Part shown: piece after piece, positions 1 through 6,503 of the stretch
How positions within the stretch are numbered: position 1 is the first letter of the stretch
How the letters are laid out: each line of letters starts with the position of its first letter
DNA from: HRBIN15 sp039630445
GTDB lineage: Bacteria > Armatimonadota > Fimbriimonadia > Fimbriimonadales > GBS-DC
Direction of reading: 5' to 3'
DNA: 8,706 nt
Assembly: GCA_039630445.1 (NCBI GenBank)
Contig: JBCNVA010000168.1
Coordinates: forward strand, 1-8,706
The notes under the pieces: generated by a model
What the model saw: the letters and a program-made list of their open reading frames with translations, nothing else
The model's database searches: none
Told to the model about the DNA's origin: nothing
Program-made: the position numbers and the translations under genes

Positions 1-104
1 TCCACCGCGAGCCACTCGTCCACCATCGATGCCTCATAACCCCGATGGCGCAACGCCTGCTTCACTCGCTCTGGCTCATTACGAATCAGCCGGTAGTCAA
101 TCAT
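1..104 (-). CDS. serS: Seryl-tRNA synthetase, N-terminal fragment (cut by window edge)
   Basis: Read on the minus strand, an ATG at 104 opens a frame that runs off the left edge after 34 complete codons. The peptide begins MIDYRLIRNEPERV and continues KQALRHRG. This is the characteristic start of bacterial SerRS: the 'hLRNEPExV+xALxxRG' opening of the N-terminal coiled-coil arm that binds the long variable arm of tRNA-Ser. The full enzyme charges tRNA-Ser (and tRNA-Sec) with serine in the cytoplasm; only about the first 8% would be present here. No Shine-Dalgarno sequence precedes the ATG (GTACAATAGAAACGCC), but a TACAAT box does, so the mRNA may be leaderless. It is divergent from the Uma2 pair. 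The family call rests on a short but highly typical segment; the catalytic domain is outside the window. Confidence 0.85.
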   Translation of the reverse strand, partial: MIDYRLIRNEPERVKQALRHRGYEASMVDEWLAV

Positions 105-113
105 GGCGTTTCT

Positions 114-119
114 ATTGTA
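114..119 (-). promoter_or_regulatory. Candidate -10 box (TACAAT) for serS, leaderless-type position
   Basis: On the minus strand TACAAT ends 9 nt before the serS ATG, so transcription would start within a few bases of the start codon. There is no convincing -35 at 16-18 bp upstream. A second AT-rich match, TATTAT on the minus strand (139-144), could be an alternative -10 giving a leader of roughly 25-30 nt. The box overlaps the -35 region of the divergent promoter. Inferred from motif and position only. Confidence 0.4.
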
Positions 120-143
120 CCAGAGGGGTCAATCGGCTATAAT
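115..143 (+). promoter_or_regulatory. Candidate sigma-70-type promoter for the Uma2 pair
   Basis: A perfect TATAAT at 138-143 is preceded, with exactly 17 bp spacing, by TTGTAC at 115-120, a weak -35 that matches TTGACA only at TTG. Predicted transcription start is about 150, leaving a leader of only about 11 nt. The G-rich stretch GGGGGTGAG (147-155) would then lie at the extreme 5' end of the mRNA and act as ribosome binding site for the ATG at 161. The -35 overlaps the reverse-strand -10 of serS, so the two promoters would compete for RNA polymerase. Confidence 0.55.
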
Positions 144-160
144 AAAGGGGGTGAGCCATT

Positions 161-745
161 ATGGCGATGAGCGACGCTATCGAGAAGCGGGAATGGACGC
201 TGGAGGAGTGGCTCAATACGGAGCTGGAGCCGCGCTACGAGTTCGAGGATGGGGGGCTTATTCCGATGGCTGCGCCGACAAAACGGCATCAGGATATTGT
301 GTTGCTGATGGGCTACGAAATGCGCCGATTTTGCCGCGTGAACCGATTGGGCACGGTGGCGATGGGCATCGATGTGGTGCTATCCCCGCGTCGGGGCTAT
401 ATTCCAGACCTTGTGTTTGTGCGGCGCGAGCGCGAGGAGAAGGTTCTTACCCCGCAGGGCAAGATGATAGGCGTGCCTGATCTGGTGGTGGAGGTGGTCT
501 CGCCCGGTGGGTATATCCGCGATGCCGTGCGCAAGCTACGCACCTATCAGGAGGCGGGCGTACCCTGGTACTGGCTAATTGAAGCCGAAACGCTCGCCAT
601 TCAGGAGCTTCAGCTGACGCCCGAAGGGTATCTGGTGCGCAGCACAGCGGATGCCGGCGAGGTGTTCCGCCCTGCTGCCCTGCCCGGCTTCGAGATCAAT
701 CTACAGGAGCTGTTGGAGGAGGGTGAGTCAAATGGCGCAGAGTAG
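161..745 (+). CDS. Uma2-family (DUF820) putative restriction-endonuclease-fold protein, copy 1
   Basis: A 194-residue protein of the Uma2/DUF820 family, whose PD-(D/E)XK nuclease-like fold is known but whose biological role is generally unproven. Family landmarks are all visible. The N-terminal WTLEEWLNTELEPRYEFEDG (residues 12-31) gives way to YIPDLVFV (80-87), with candidate metal ligand Asp83. VPDLVVEVVSP (105-115) carries Asp107 and Glu111, and KLRTYQEAGVPWYWLIE (125-141) carries candidate Lys125. Length is normal for the family. Start: ATG at 161 follows a GGGGGTGAG ribosome site; the in-frame ATG at 167 (MSDAIEK) is nearly as good. An in-frame TGA just upstream at 152 excludes a longer form. 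It overlaps the next gene by 14 nt and is its paralog, so the pair is probably co-transcribed and translationally coupled. Family call is strong; nuclease activity is inferred from fold only. Confidence 0.9.
   Translation: MAMSDAIEKREWTLEEWLNTELEPRYEFEDGGLIPMAAPTKRHQDIVLLMGYEMRRFCRVNRLGTVAMGIDVVLSPRRGYIPDLVFVRREREEKVLTPQGKMIGVPDLVVEVVSPGGYIRDAVRKLRTYQEAGVPWYWLIEAETLAIQELQLTPEGYLVRSTADAGEVFRPAALPGFEINLQELLEEGESNGAE
647..720 (+). repeat. Direct repeat, copy A (3' end of Uma2 copy 1)
   Basis: This 74-bp stretch matches 1218-1291 with only two mismatches by eye (GCC/GCT alanine and ATC/ATG), far more similar than the middles of the two genes. The same 571-bp offset also pairs 194-246 with 765-817, which differ at four of 53 positions. 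The repeat is coding in both copies. Its near-identity includes synonymous sites, which points to recent DNA-level exchange. Confidence 0.85.
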
Positions 746-1295
746 CACTGTTAAAAAGCAGCACTGGACGCTGGAGGAGTGGCTCGCTACCGAACTGGAG
801 CCGCGCTACGAGTTCGAGAACGGGAGGCTTGTTCGAATGGCTTCACCCACGCGCAGACACCAGCGCATCGTCGGCAAATTGTTCGGTCAACTGGACAACT
901 GGATGAGTTGGACGGGGCTTGGATTTGTGGAGATGGAGATCGATGTTGCCCTGCCGACAGGCGTGGGCTACATTCCTGACCTGGTATTTGTGCGGTACGA
1001 GCGAGAGAGCGAGTTATACACGCCTGACGGCAAAATCAGAGGCGTGCCCGATCTCGTGGTGGAGGTGATTTCACCCGGCACGCGCAGGCGCGACACGGTG
1101 CACAAGCTGCGCGCATATCAGGAGGCAGGTGTACCTTGGTACTGGTTGGTGGATAGCGAAACGCTGGTCATGCAGGAGTTCCGTTTGACCCCCACAGGAT
1201 ATCGGATCGAGACGGTAGCGGATGCTGGCGAGGTGTTCCGCCCTGCTGCCCTGCCCGGCTTCGAGATGAATCTACAGGAGCTGTTGGAGGACTGA
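732..1295 (+). CDS. Uma2-family (DUF820) putative restriction-endonuclease-fold protein, copy 2
   Basis: A 187-residue paralog of the preceding gene. The frame stays open back to 651, but the ATG at 732 is chosen because a strong purine-rich ribosome site, GGAGGAGGGTGAG (715-727), lies just upstream. The protein then aligns with copy 1 residue for residue, and the extra upstream residues are out-of-frame translation of copy 1. Candidate active-site residues fall at the same numbers as in copy 1: Asp83 in YIPDL, Asp107 and Glu111 in VPDLVVEVISP, and Lys125 in KLRAYQEAGVPWYWLV. The middle (about residues 41-75) is strongly diverged from copy 1 (RRHQRIVGKLFGQLDNW against KRHQDIVLLMGYEMRRF), whereas both ends are almost identical. 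It ends LLED, seven residues earlier than copy 1. No terminator is seen before algD 40 nt downstream, so read-through is possible. Function of the family is not established. Confidence 0.9.
   Translation: MAQSSTVKKQHWTLEEWLATELEPRYEFENGRLVRMASPTRRHQRIVGKLFGQLDNWMSWTGLGFVEMEIDVALPTGVGYIPDLVFVRYERESELYTPDGKIRGVPDLVVEVISPGTRRRDTVHKLRAYQEAGVPWYWLVDSETLVMQEFRLTPTGYRIETVADAGEVFRPAALPGFEMNLQELLED
1218..1291 (+). repeat. Direct repeat, copy B (3' end of Uma2 copy 2)
   Basis: Second copy of the 74-bp coding repeat at 647-720, offset by 571 bp. It encodes the shared C-terminal segment ADAGEVFRPAALPGFE and the following LQELLE. The two copies, together with the similar 5' segments, could support recombination that deletes or fuses the tandem genes. 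Confidence 0.85.
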
Positions 1296-1335
1296 GGGTA
1301 TACCTATGGAATAAAGCCGAAAGGGATACAAGCTG

Positions 1336-2652
1336 ATGAGAGTGAGTGTGTTTGGTCTGGGCTATGTGGGCGCGGTATCGGCGGCATGCCTCGCCAAAGA
1401 GGGGCATACAGTGATCGGCGTCGATGTCGACCCGTACAAGCTGAACCTGATTCGCCAAGGGCGCGCCCCGATTGTCGAGGAGAACCTCGAGCCACTCTTG
1501 CAGGAAGCGGTGCGCACAGGACGCTTGCAGGTCACCGACTGCGCTGAGGAGGCGGTGCATCAGACTGATCTCTCGCTCATCTGTGTCGGCACGCCCAGCA
1601 AAGAGAACGGCGATCTGCGCACCGACTTCCTGGAGCGCGTGGCAAGTGAAATCGGTGACGCGCTACGCACCAAAGAGGGCTATCATCTCGTGGTCATCCG
1701 CAGCACCACCCTGCCCGGCACAGCGGAGCAAGTTGTGCTACCCATTTTGGAGCAACACTCTGGCAAGCGGGTCAACGAGAGTTTCGGATTATGCGTCAAC
1801 CCAGAGTTCCTGCGCGAGGGTGTCGCCATTCGTGACTTTTATGACCCGCCCTTCACCGTCATCGGTGCGCTCAAGCGCGAGGACGCTGAGACGGTCGCCC
1901 AGCTCTATGCAGGCGTGGAAGCCCCTCTCTTTCTCACCTCCCTTCGCACGGCGGAGATGGTTAAGTACGCATGCAACGCTTTCCATGCGGTCAAAATTAC
2001 CTTCGCGAATGAGATTGGCATGCTTTGTAAGGCGGAGGGCATCGATAGTCATGAGATAATGCGCATTTTCTGCACTGACACCAAGCTGAACATCTCGGCG
2101 CGTTATCTAACGCCGGGCTTCGCCTTTGGTGGCTCCTGCCTGCCCAAAGACCTGCGCGCGCTGACCTACCGTGCCCGTCAGCATGACCTGCATCTGCCCA
2201 TGCTGGAGCATGTGCTGTCCAGCAACCGCCTGCAGATTGAGCGCGTAGTCAAGATGGTGCAGAAGTTCCATCGGCGGCGCGTGGGGCTGTTTGGGCTGTC
2301 GTTCAAACCCGGCACGGACGACTTGCGGGAAAGCCCCCTTGTCGAGCTGGCGGAACGCCTGATTGGCAAGGGGTATAATCTGCTTATCTACGACTCGAAT
2401 GTGTCGTATGCCGCGCTGCACGGCTCGAACAAGGCGTACATCGAGCGCGAGATCCCGCACATTCGCGAGATTCTGTGTGAGGATATTGAGCGGCTGCTCC
2501 GGCATTCGGAGGTGGTCATCGTGGGGCATTTAGACCGTGCGCTACGCGAGAGAGTGCAGCAGCAGATACGGGATGACCAGGTGGTAATCGACCTGGCGCG
2601 TGCCTTTGACCCCTCTCAACTGCGAGGTGAGTATGTCGGACTGTACTGGTGA
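1336..2652 (+). CDS. algD: GDP-mannose 6-dehydrogenase (AlgD type)
   Basis: A 438-residue cytoplasmic NAD-dependent sugar-nucleotide dehydrogenase, predicted to oxidise GDP-mannose to GDP-mannuronic acid in two NAD-linked steps. The Rossmann motif GLGYVG (residues 7-12) and GVDVDPYKL (28-36) open the N-terminal domain. CVGTPSKENGDL (83-94), NPEFLREG (155-162) and KYACNAFHAVK (210-220) follow, with catalytic GGSCLPKD (265-272). The nucleophile is Cys268, the same number I recall for Pseudomonas AlgD, with Glu157, Lys210, Asn214 and Asp272 also in place. The C-terminal domain has GLSFKPGTDDLRESPLVELA (320-339). Length and collinearity to the C-terminal Trp favour AlgD over UDP-glucose dehydrogenase, its close relative; a UDP-sugar substrate cannot be fully excluded. 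Start ATG follows AAAGGGA at 1320-1326. TATGGA at 1305-1310 is a weak possible -10. It is first in an operon with three glycosyltransferases and overlaps the next gene by 20 nt. Confidence 0.88.
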   Translation: MRVSVFGLGYVGAVSAACLAKEGHTVIGVDVDPYKLNLIRQGRAPIVEENLEPLLQEAVRTGRLQVTDCAEEAVHQTDLSLICVGTPSKENGDLRTDFLERVASEIGDALRTKEGYHLVVIRSTTLPGTAEQVVLPILEQHSGKRVNESFGLCVNPEFLREGVAIRDFYDPPFTVIGALKREDAETVAQLYAGVEAPLFLTSLRTAEMVKYACNAFHAVKITFANEIGMLCKAEGIDSHEIMRIFCTDTKLNISARYLTPGFAFGGSCLPKDLRALTYRARQHDLHLPMLEHVLSSNRLQIERVVKMVQKFHRRRVGLFGLSFKPGTDDLRESPLVELAERLIGKGYNLLIYDSNVSYAALHGSNKAYIEREIPHIREILCEDIERLLRHSEVVIVGHLDRALRERVQQQIRDDQVVIDLARAFDPSQLRGEYVGLYW

Positions 2653-3898
2653 GTGCAAAGGGAGGATCTTGATTCTGGTAGAGAACCTGCCGGTGCCGAT
2701 GGATCGGCGCGTGTGGCAGGAGGCGCTGGCGCTGACCGAGGCGGGCTATAAGGTCTCGGTCATCTCGCCTCGTCCTCAGGGCGAGCCAGAATATATGGAA
2801 TTGCAGGGGGTCCATCTTTATCGGTATCCGATGCCACCTCCAACGCGCAGCATTTTAAGCTTCTTTTATGAGTTCATTTACTGCTGGTTGCATACCTGGC
2901 GGCTGACCCGGCGCGTTGCCCGCGAGCAGGGCATCGATGTGATCCACACCTGCAACCCACCTGACACCTTCTGGACGATTGGACGCTGGTACAAGCGTAA
3001 GGGTGTCAAGTTTGTATATGATCAGCATGACCTGTGCCCGGAGCTTTACGAATCGCGCTTTGGTCGGCGGGGGCTGCTTTACAAGGGCTTGCTGTGGCTA
3101 GAGAAACAGACCTATCGCACGGCGGATGGTGTGATTGCGCCCAACGAATCGTACCGGCGCGTGGCGATGGAGCGGGGCGATATTCCCCCTGAGCGCATTA
3201 TGGTGGTGCGTAGCGGTCCCATAGCCAGCCAATTCAAGCGTGTGGAGCCAGACCCCAGCCTGAAGCGCGGCAGACGCTTTCTGGGTGTCTATCTTGGCGT
3301 GATGGGGGCGCAGGACGGAGTGGACTACCTGCTGCGTGCCATCCACCATGTGGTCTACACCTTTGGACATACAGACACCCATTTTGCGCTAATTGGTGGG
3401 GGTGATATGTACCCCGATTTAGTGCAGATGTGCTACGACCTACGCCTGAACGAGTTCGTGGAGTTCACGGGGCGCATCCCCGACGAGGAACTGCTGCGCT
3501 ACTTCTCCACCGCCGATGTCGCGCTCGCGCCCGACCCGTTCAACCCGTTGAACGATGTCTCCACGATGAACAAGGTGATCGAGTATATGGCAGTTGGGTT
3601 GCCTATCGTCTCCTTCGATTTGAAAGAGTCGCGCTACTCGGCGCAGGATGCGGCGGTCTATGTGCCCAACAACGACGAGAAAGCTTTCGCCCAAGCAATT
3701 CTCGATCTGCTGAACGACCCGCAGCGCCGCGCGCAGATGGGCGAATACGGACGCAAACGCTTTTTGGAGTGCCTCAGCTGGGAACACAACAAGCAGCGGC
3801 TGATCGAGTTCTACGAGCGGCTACTAAACCCCGAAGCGGCGACGGCACGCCGTGTTCCAGACTCACCTAACCCCTCTGATATGGAGGTGCGATCGTGA
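2633..3898 (+). CDS. Glycosyltransferase, family-4 type, WbuB-like (paralog 1)
   Basis: A 421-residue GT-B-fold enzyme expected to transfer a sugar from a nucleotide donor to a growing surface glycan on the cytoplasmic face of the membrane. The start at 2633 is preferred over an open ATG at 2600 because GAGGTGA (2624-2630) lies 2 nt before it at a usable distance. It gives a modest 20-nt overlap with algD. The N-terminal domain has LVENLPVPMDRRVWQEA (residues 15-31), SVISPRP (42-48) and the acceptor-side motif YDQHDLCPELYE (129-140). The C-terminal donor domain has YLGVMGAQDGVDYLL (220-234), EFTGRIPDEELLRY (277-290) and STMNKVIEYMAVGLPIV (310-326). Only Glu317, the second Glu of the usual E-x7-E, is present; position 309 is Val. 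By eye it shares well over half its N-terminal residues with the gene at 5124. Donor and acceptor are not predictable; GDP-mannuronate from AlgD is one possibility by context. Confidence 0.85.
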   Translation: MSDCTGECKGRILILVENLPVPMDRRVWQEALALTEAGYKVSVISPRPQGEPEYMELQGVHLYRYPMPPPTRSILSFFYEFIYCWLHTWRLTRRVAREQGIDVIHTCNPPDTFWTIGRWYKRKGVKFVYDQHDLCPELYESRFGRRGLLYKGLLWLEKQTYRTADGVIAPNESYRRVAMERGDIPPERIMVVRSGPIASQFKRVEPDPSLKRGRRFLGVYLGVMGAQDGVDYLLRAIHHVVYTFGHTDTHFALIGGGDMYPDLVQMCYDLRLNEFVEFTGRIPDEELLRYFSTADVALAPDPFNPLNDVSTMNKVIEYMAVGLPIVSFDLKESRYSAQDAAVYVPNNDEKAFAQAILDLLNDPQRRAQMGEYGRKRFLECLSWEHNKQRLIEFYERLLNPEAATARRVPDSPNPSDMEVRS

Positions 3899-5130
3899 GT
3901 CGGCTGGTGCTGATTTATAGCGGCGATTTTCAGGGCTACCCGATGGGCGGCGTGCTGGAATACGCCAAAAACTTCGCCCGCTACGCCCCCGTGGAGGTCT
4001 ATCTTGTCGGGCTAACTCTGGATCCGTACCAGCGGGTGGGTCAGTGGGGCAAGCTCCGCATGGGCACTGTGGAGCGTCCGTTTCTGCCGATTCTTTATGT
4101 GGATGAGGCGCGCCAGCGTCGCTCGCGGATCCCGCTCAACTACCGTTTTGTGCGGGCGCTGCGCCAGTTCCGCGAAGCGATTCTCTCGCTGAACGCCCCA
4201 CTTTATATCCAGCGGGCGGAGCACGGGCTGCCTTTTCTGAACACAGCTGTGCCCCTCTACTTCAACACGCACGGGCAATCGGCGTTTGTGGAGCGCTGGA
4301 CGAGCCACCCGCTGTTCCGCTGGCGATGGTTCCGCCAGTGGTTCTATCGCACTGAGGCGCGCGTCATTCACCATGCGCAGGGCATCCTCGTGATCAGCCC
4401 CGCCGATTACGATTTTTATGTGAACAAGTTTCCTGCGCTGCGCGAGAAGTTCTGCTTCATCCCGCTCGGTGTAGAGACCGAGATGTACTGTCCTCCTACC
4501 ACGCGCGAAGTGCATCCGCCCACCGTGCTGTTCGTGGGCAGGCTGGACGCTTCGAAAGGGCTGGATCTGTTGATTGCGGGCTTCGCGCGGTTTCGCGAGC
4601 GCTATCCTGACGCGCGGTTGATTTTGGTGGGCGGCTCACAGGACTATAACCCGATGGAGAACCAGGTGCGGGCATGGATTACCGAGCAGGGTGTCGCCGA
4701 CGCAGTGCAGATGACGGGTCTGCTGCCGCGCGAGGCGATTTTACCGTATTATCAATCGGCAGATGTGTTTGTGCTAACCTCGCTGTGGGAGGGCTTGCCG
4801 AACGCGCTGCTGGAGGCGCTGGCGTGTGGATTGCCGGCGGTGGTCACGGCAGTGGGCGGGCTGCCCAGCGTGATTCGCGACGATGAGAACGGCTATGTGC
4901 TGACCGAGCGTGACCCTGACAAGCTGGCAGCATTAATTGAGCGCGCCTATCTGTATCGTGATCGCCTAAGCAAGGGAGCCAGAGCCACCGCTGAGCAGTT
5001 CTCTATCGAGGCGCATGTGCAAAAAGCCTGTCAGTGGATGGGGCTACTTGCAGCGGATGGGACTGAGGAGCTTGCTCCCCAAACCCCATCAGGGTTGTCC
5101 AGATTGTCGGTGAGTGAATCGGTATGCTGA
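3895..5130 (+). CDS. Glycosyltransferase, classical GT4 family
   Basis: A 411-residue GT-B glycosyltransferase, unrelated in detail to its two neighbours. It starts at GTG 3895, overlapping the upstream stop in a GTGA junction, with a strong GGAGGTG ribosome site at 3883-3889. The N-terminal domain contains the glycine-rich loop GYPMGGVLEYAKNFARY (residues 14-30) and a TEARVIHHAQGILVIS stretch (153-168) typical of the acceptor side. The C-terminal donor-binding domain is textbook GT4: FVGRLDASKGLDLLI (213-227), LILVGG (242-247), MTGLLPREAILPYYQSADVF (273-292) and the complete E-x7-E motif, Glu299 and Glu307, in EGLPNALLEALACGLPAV. The last 25 or so residues are Ser/Thr-rich and probably disordered. 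Its stop overlaps the next start by 7 nt. It likely adds one retained-configuration sugar to the glycan; the specific sugar cannot be read from the sequence. Confidence 0.88.
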   Translation: MSRLVLIYSGDFQGYPMGGVLEYAKNFARYAPVEVYLVGLTLDPYQRVGQWGKLRMGTVERPFLPILYVDEARQRRSRIPLNYRFVRALRQFREAILSLNAPLYIQRAEHGLPFLNTAVPLYFNTHGQSAFVERWTSHPLFRWRWFRQWFYRTEARVIHHAQGILVISPADYDFYVNKFPALREKFCFIPLGVETEMYCPPTTREVHPPTVLFVGRLDASKGLDLLIAGFARFRERYPDARLILVGGSQDYNPMENQVRAWITEQGVADAVQMTGLLPREAILPYYQSADVFVLTSLWEGLPNALLEALACGLPAVVTAVGGLPSVIRDDENGYVLTERDPDKLAALIERAYLYRDRLSKGARATAEQFSIEAHVQKACQWMGLLAADGTEELAPQTPSGLSRLSVSESVC

Positions 5131-6413
5131 ACGAGCAAGGCTGTGCTGGGGCGACTCAGCAAGGGGAGAACGCGACAAGGCGTGTGCTGCTAGTGCTGGA
5201 GAACCTGCCAGTGCCACATGATCGGCGCATGTGGCAGGTCGCAACCTCGCTGCGTCGCGCGGGCTACCATGTGTCGGTCATTTCGCCACGCCCACCTGAG
5301 GAACCAGAATATTGCGAGCTGGAGGGCATTCACCTTTATCGCTACCCCATGCCGCCGCCTACTCACAGCATCGGCAACTTTGTGCGCGAAGCGCTCTATT
5401 GCCTCTGGCATACCTTCCGCCTGAGCCGGCGCGTGGCAAAGGAGCAGGGCTTCGATGTGTTCCACGCGGGCAACCCACTCGATATTTTCTGGTCTATCGG
5501 GCTGTATTACAAGCTGCGCGGCAAGAAGTTTGTGTATGAGCATCGTGACTTGTGCCCGGAGCTGTACGAAGTGCGTTTCAAGAAGCGCGGGCTGTTCTAC
5601 CACCTGCAGGTGCTGTTCGAGCGGCTGTCCTACCGCTTCGCCGACATGATTATCGAGATGAACGAGTCGTATCGGCAGAACGCGCTGCAGCGCGGGCGAG
5701 CGCGCCCCGAAAAAATTGTGATTGTGCGTAGCGGACCGCGTGCCTCTGAGTTCTACCCGGTAGAACCAGACCCCGCCCTCAAGTGCGGCAAGCGATTTCT
5801 GGTGTGCTATCTGGGCGTGATGGGGCCTCAGGATGGTACCGATATCTTTGTTAAAGCAGCACACCACATTATGCGCAAACGCGGGTTTACCGATGTCCAC
5901 TTCGTGGCGATTGGCTCCGGCGACTGCCTGGAGGAAGTGAAGCAACTCGCGCATGAGCTGGGCATCCAGGATCATGTCACCTTCACTGGTTTCGTGCGCG
6001 ACCGCGAGCTGCTGGTGCGCTACCTCAGCACCGCCGATGTGGGCGTTGCCAGCGACCCCGACAACAGCTACACCGCTCGCTCTACGATGAATAAGATTAT
6101 CGAGTTCATGTCGGTAGGACTGCCCATCGTCGCGACGCGCAGCATCGAGAACAAATTGTCAGCGCAAGACGCGCTCATCTCACCGCCTGATGATAGCCCC
6201 GAAGCCTTTGGCGACACGATTCTGGAGCTGCTGCTGGACGAGGAGCGACGCAAGCAGATGAGCGAGTTCGGGCGACGCCGATTCTTAGAGTGCCTCAGCT
6301 GGGAACGCAGCGAGCAGGTGCTGCTGAAAGCCTATGACCGCCTCTTTCAGAACTTGCCGCCAAACGGCGAGGTGAGCAGTGAACTTTCCCAGACAAGCCA
6401 CACGCCTCGCTGA
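5124..6413 (+). CDS. Glycosyltransferase, family-4 type, WbuB-like (paralog 2)
   Basis: A 429-residue paralog of the enzyme at 2633 and the last gene of the polysaccharide operon. The ATG at 5124 overlaps the previous stop by 7 nt; GGTGAG at 5110-5115 is a modest ribosome site, so coupling with the upstream gene probably helps. The N-terminal domain has VLENLPVPHDRRMWQVA (24-40), SVISPRP (51-57) and LYRYPMPPPTHSI (71-83). The acceptor-side motif reads YEHRDLCPELYE (138-149) instead of the paralog's YDQHDLCPELYE, so residues near the active site differ. The donor domain has YLGVMGPQDGTDIF (229-242) and STMNKIIEFMSVGLPIV (320-336). The second Glu of E-x7-E (Glu327) is kept, while the first position is Arg319. 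A frame-preserving RRRFLECLSWE (384-394) also matches the paralog. It probably arose by duplication followed by a change in specificity. The acceptor and donor are unknown. Confidence 0.86.
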   Translation: MLNEQGCAGATQQGENATRRVLLVLENLPVPHDRRMWQVATSLRRAGYHVSVISPRPPEEPEYCELEGIHLYRYPMPPPTHSIGNFVREALYCLWHTFRLSRRVAKEQGFDVFHAGNPLDIFWSIGLYYKLRGKKFVYEHRDLCPELYEVRFKKRGLFYHLQVLFERLSYRFADMIIEMNESYRQNALQRGRARPEKIVIVRSGPRASEFYPVEPDPALKCGKRFLVCYLGVMGPQDGTDIFVKAAHHIMRKRGFTDVHFVAIGSGDCLEEVKQLAHELGIQDHVTFTGFVRDRELLVRYLSTADVGVASDPDNSYTARSTMNKIIEFMSVGLPIVATRSIENKLSAQDALISPPDDSPEAFGDTILELLLDEERRKQMSEFGRRRFLECLSWERSEQVLLKAYDRLFQNLPPNGEVSSELSQTSHTPR

Positions 6414-6491
6414 GTGCATGCGAGCCTGATCCCTTCCTGTGCAGGACCGACCCCCCTCTGTCTGCGCCTATAAGCGATTCCTGCAAATAGG

Positions 6492-6497
6492 TAAAAT
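6492..6497 (+). promoter_or_regulatory. Candidate -10 box (TAAAAT), leaderless-type position
   Basis: TAAAAT ends 6 nt before the ATG at 6504, so transcription would begin at or next to the start codon. No Shine-Dalgarno sequence fits before this ATG (AAATAGGTAAAATAAAGCC) and no recognisable -35 lies 16-18 bp upstream (TATAAG at 17 bp). The arrangement mirrors the TACAAT box before serS. The preceding 90-nt gap has no convincing terminator, so read-through from the glycosyltransferase operon is also possible. Confidence 0.45.
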
Positions 6498-6503
6498 AAA
6501 GCC

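Noticed and set aside
651..731. An N-terminal extension of Uma2 copy 2 starting at 651.
   Set aside because: The extra 27 residues are out-of-frame translation of copy 1, and the ATG at 732 has a strong ribosome site and matches the paralog's start.
1297..1304. GGTATACC, a perfect 8-bp palindrome between Uma2 copy 2 and algD, as a possible operator.
   Set aside because: It is too short to distinguish from chance and has no second copy or clear promoter partner nearby.
2600..2632. An upstream ATG for the first glycosyltransferase.
   Set aside because: It would enlarge the algD overlap to 53 nt, and it lacks a ribosome site as good as GAGGTGA before 2633.
5190..5975. A 261-codon minus-strand open frame inside the third glycosyltransferase.
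   Set aside because: The forward frame is a clear glycosyltransferase with conserved motifs. The antisense frame is a product of GC-rich codon use and resembles antisense frames in the paralog.
6435..6448. A small inverted repeat, TCCTGTGCAGGA, after the glycosyltransferase operon as a terminator.
   Set aside because: The stem is only 4 bp once a loop is allowed, and a C-run rather than a T-run follows.
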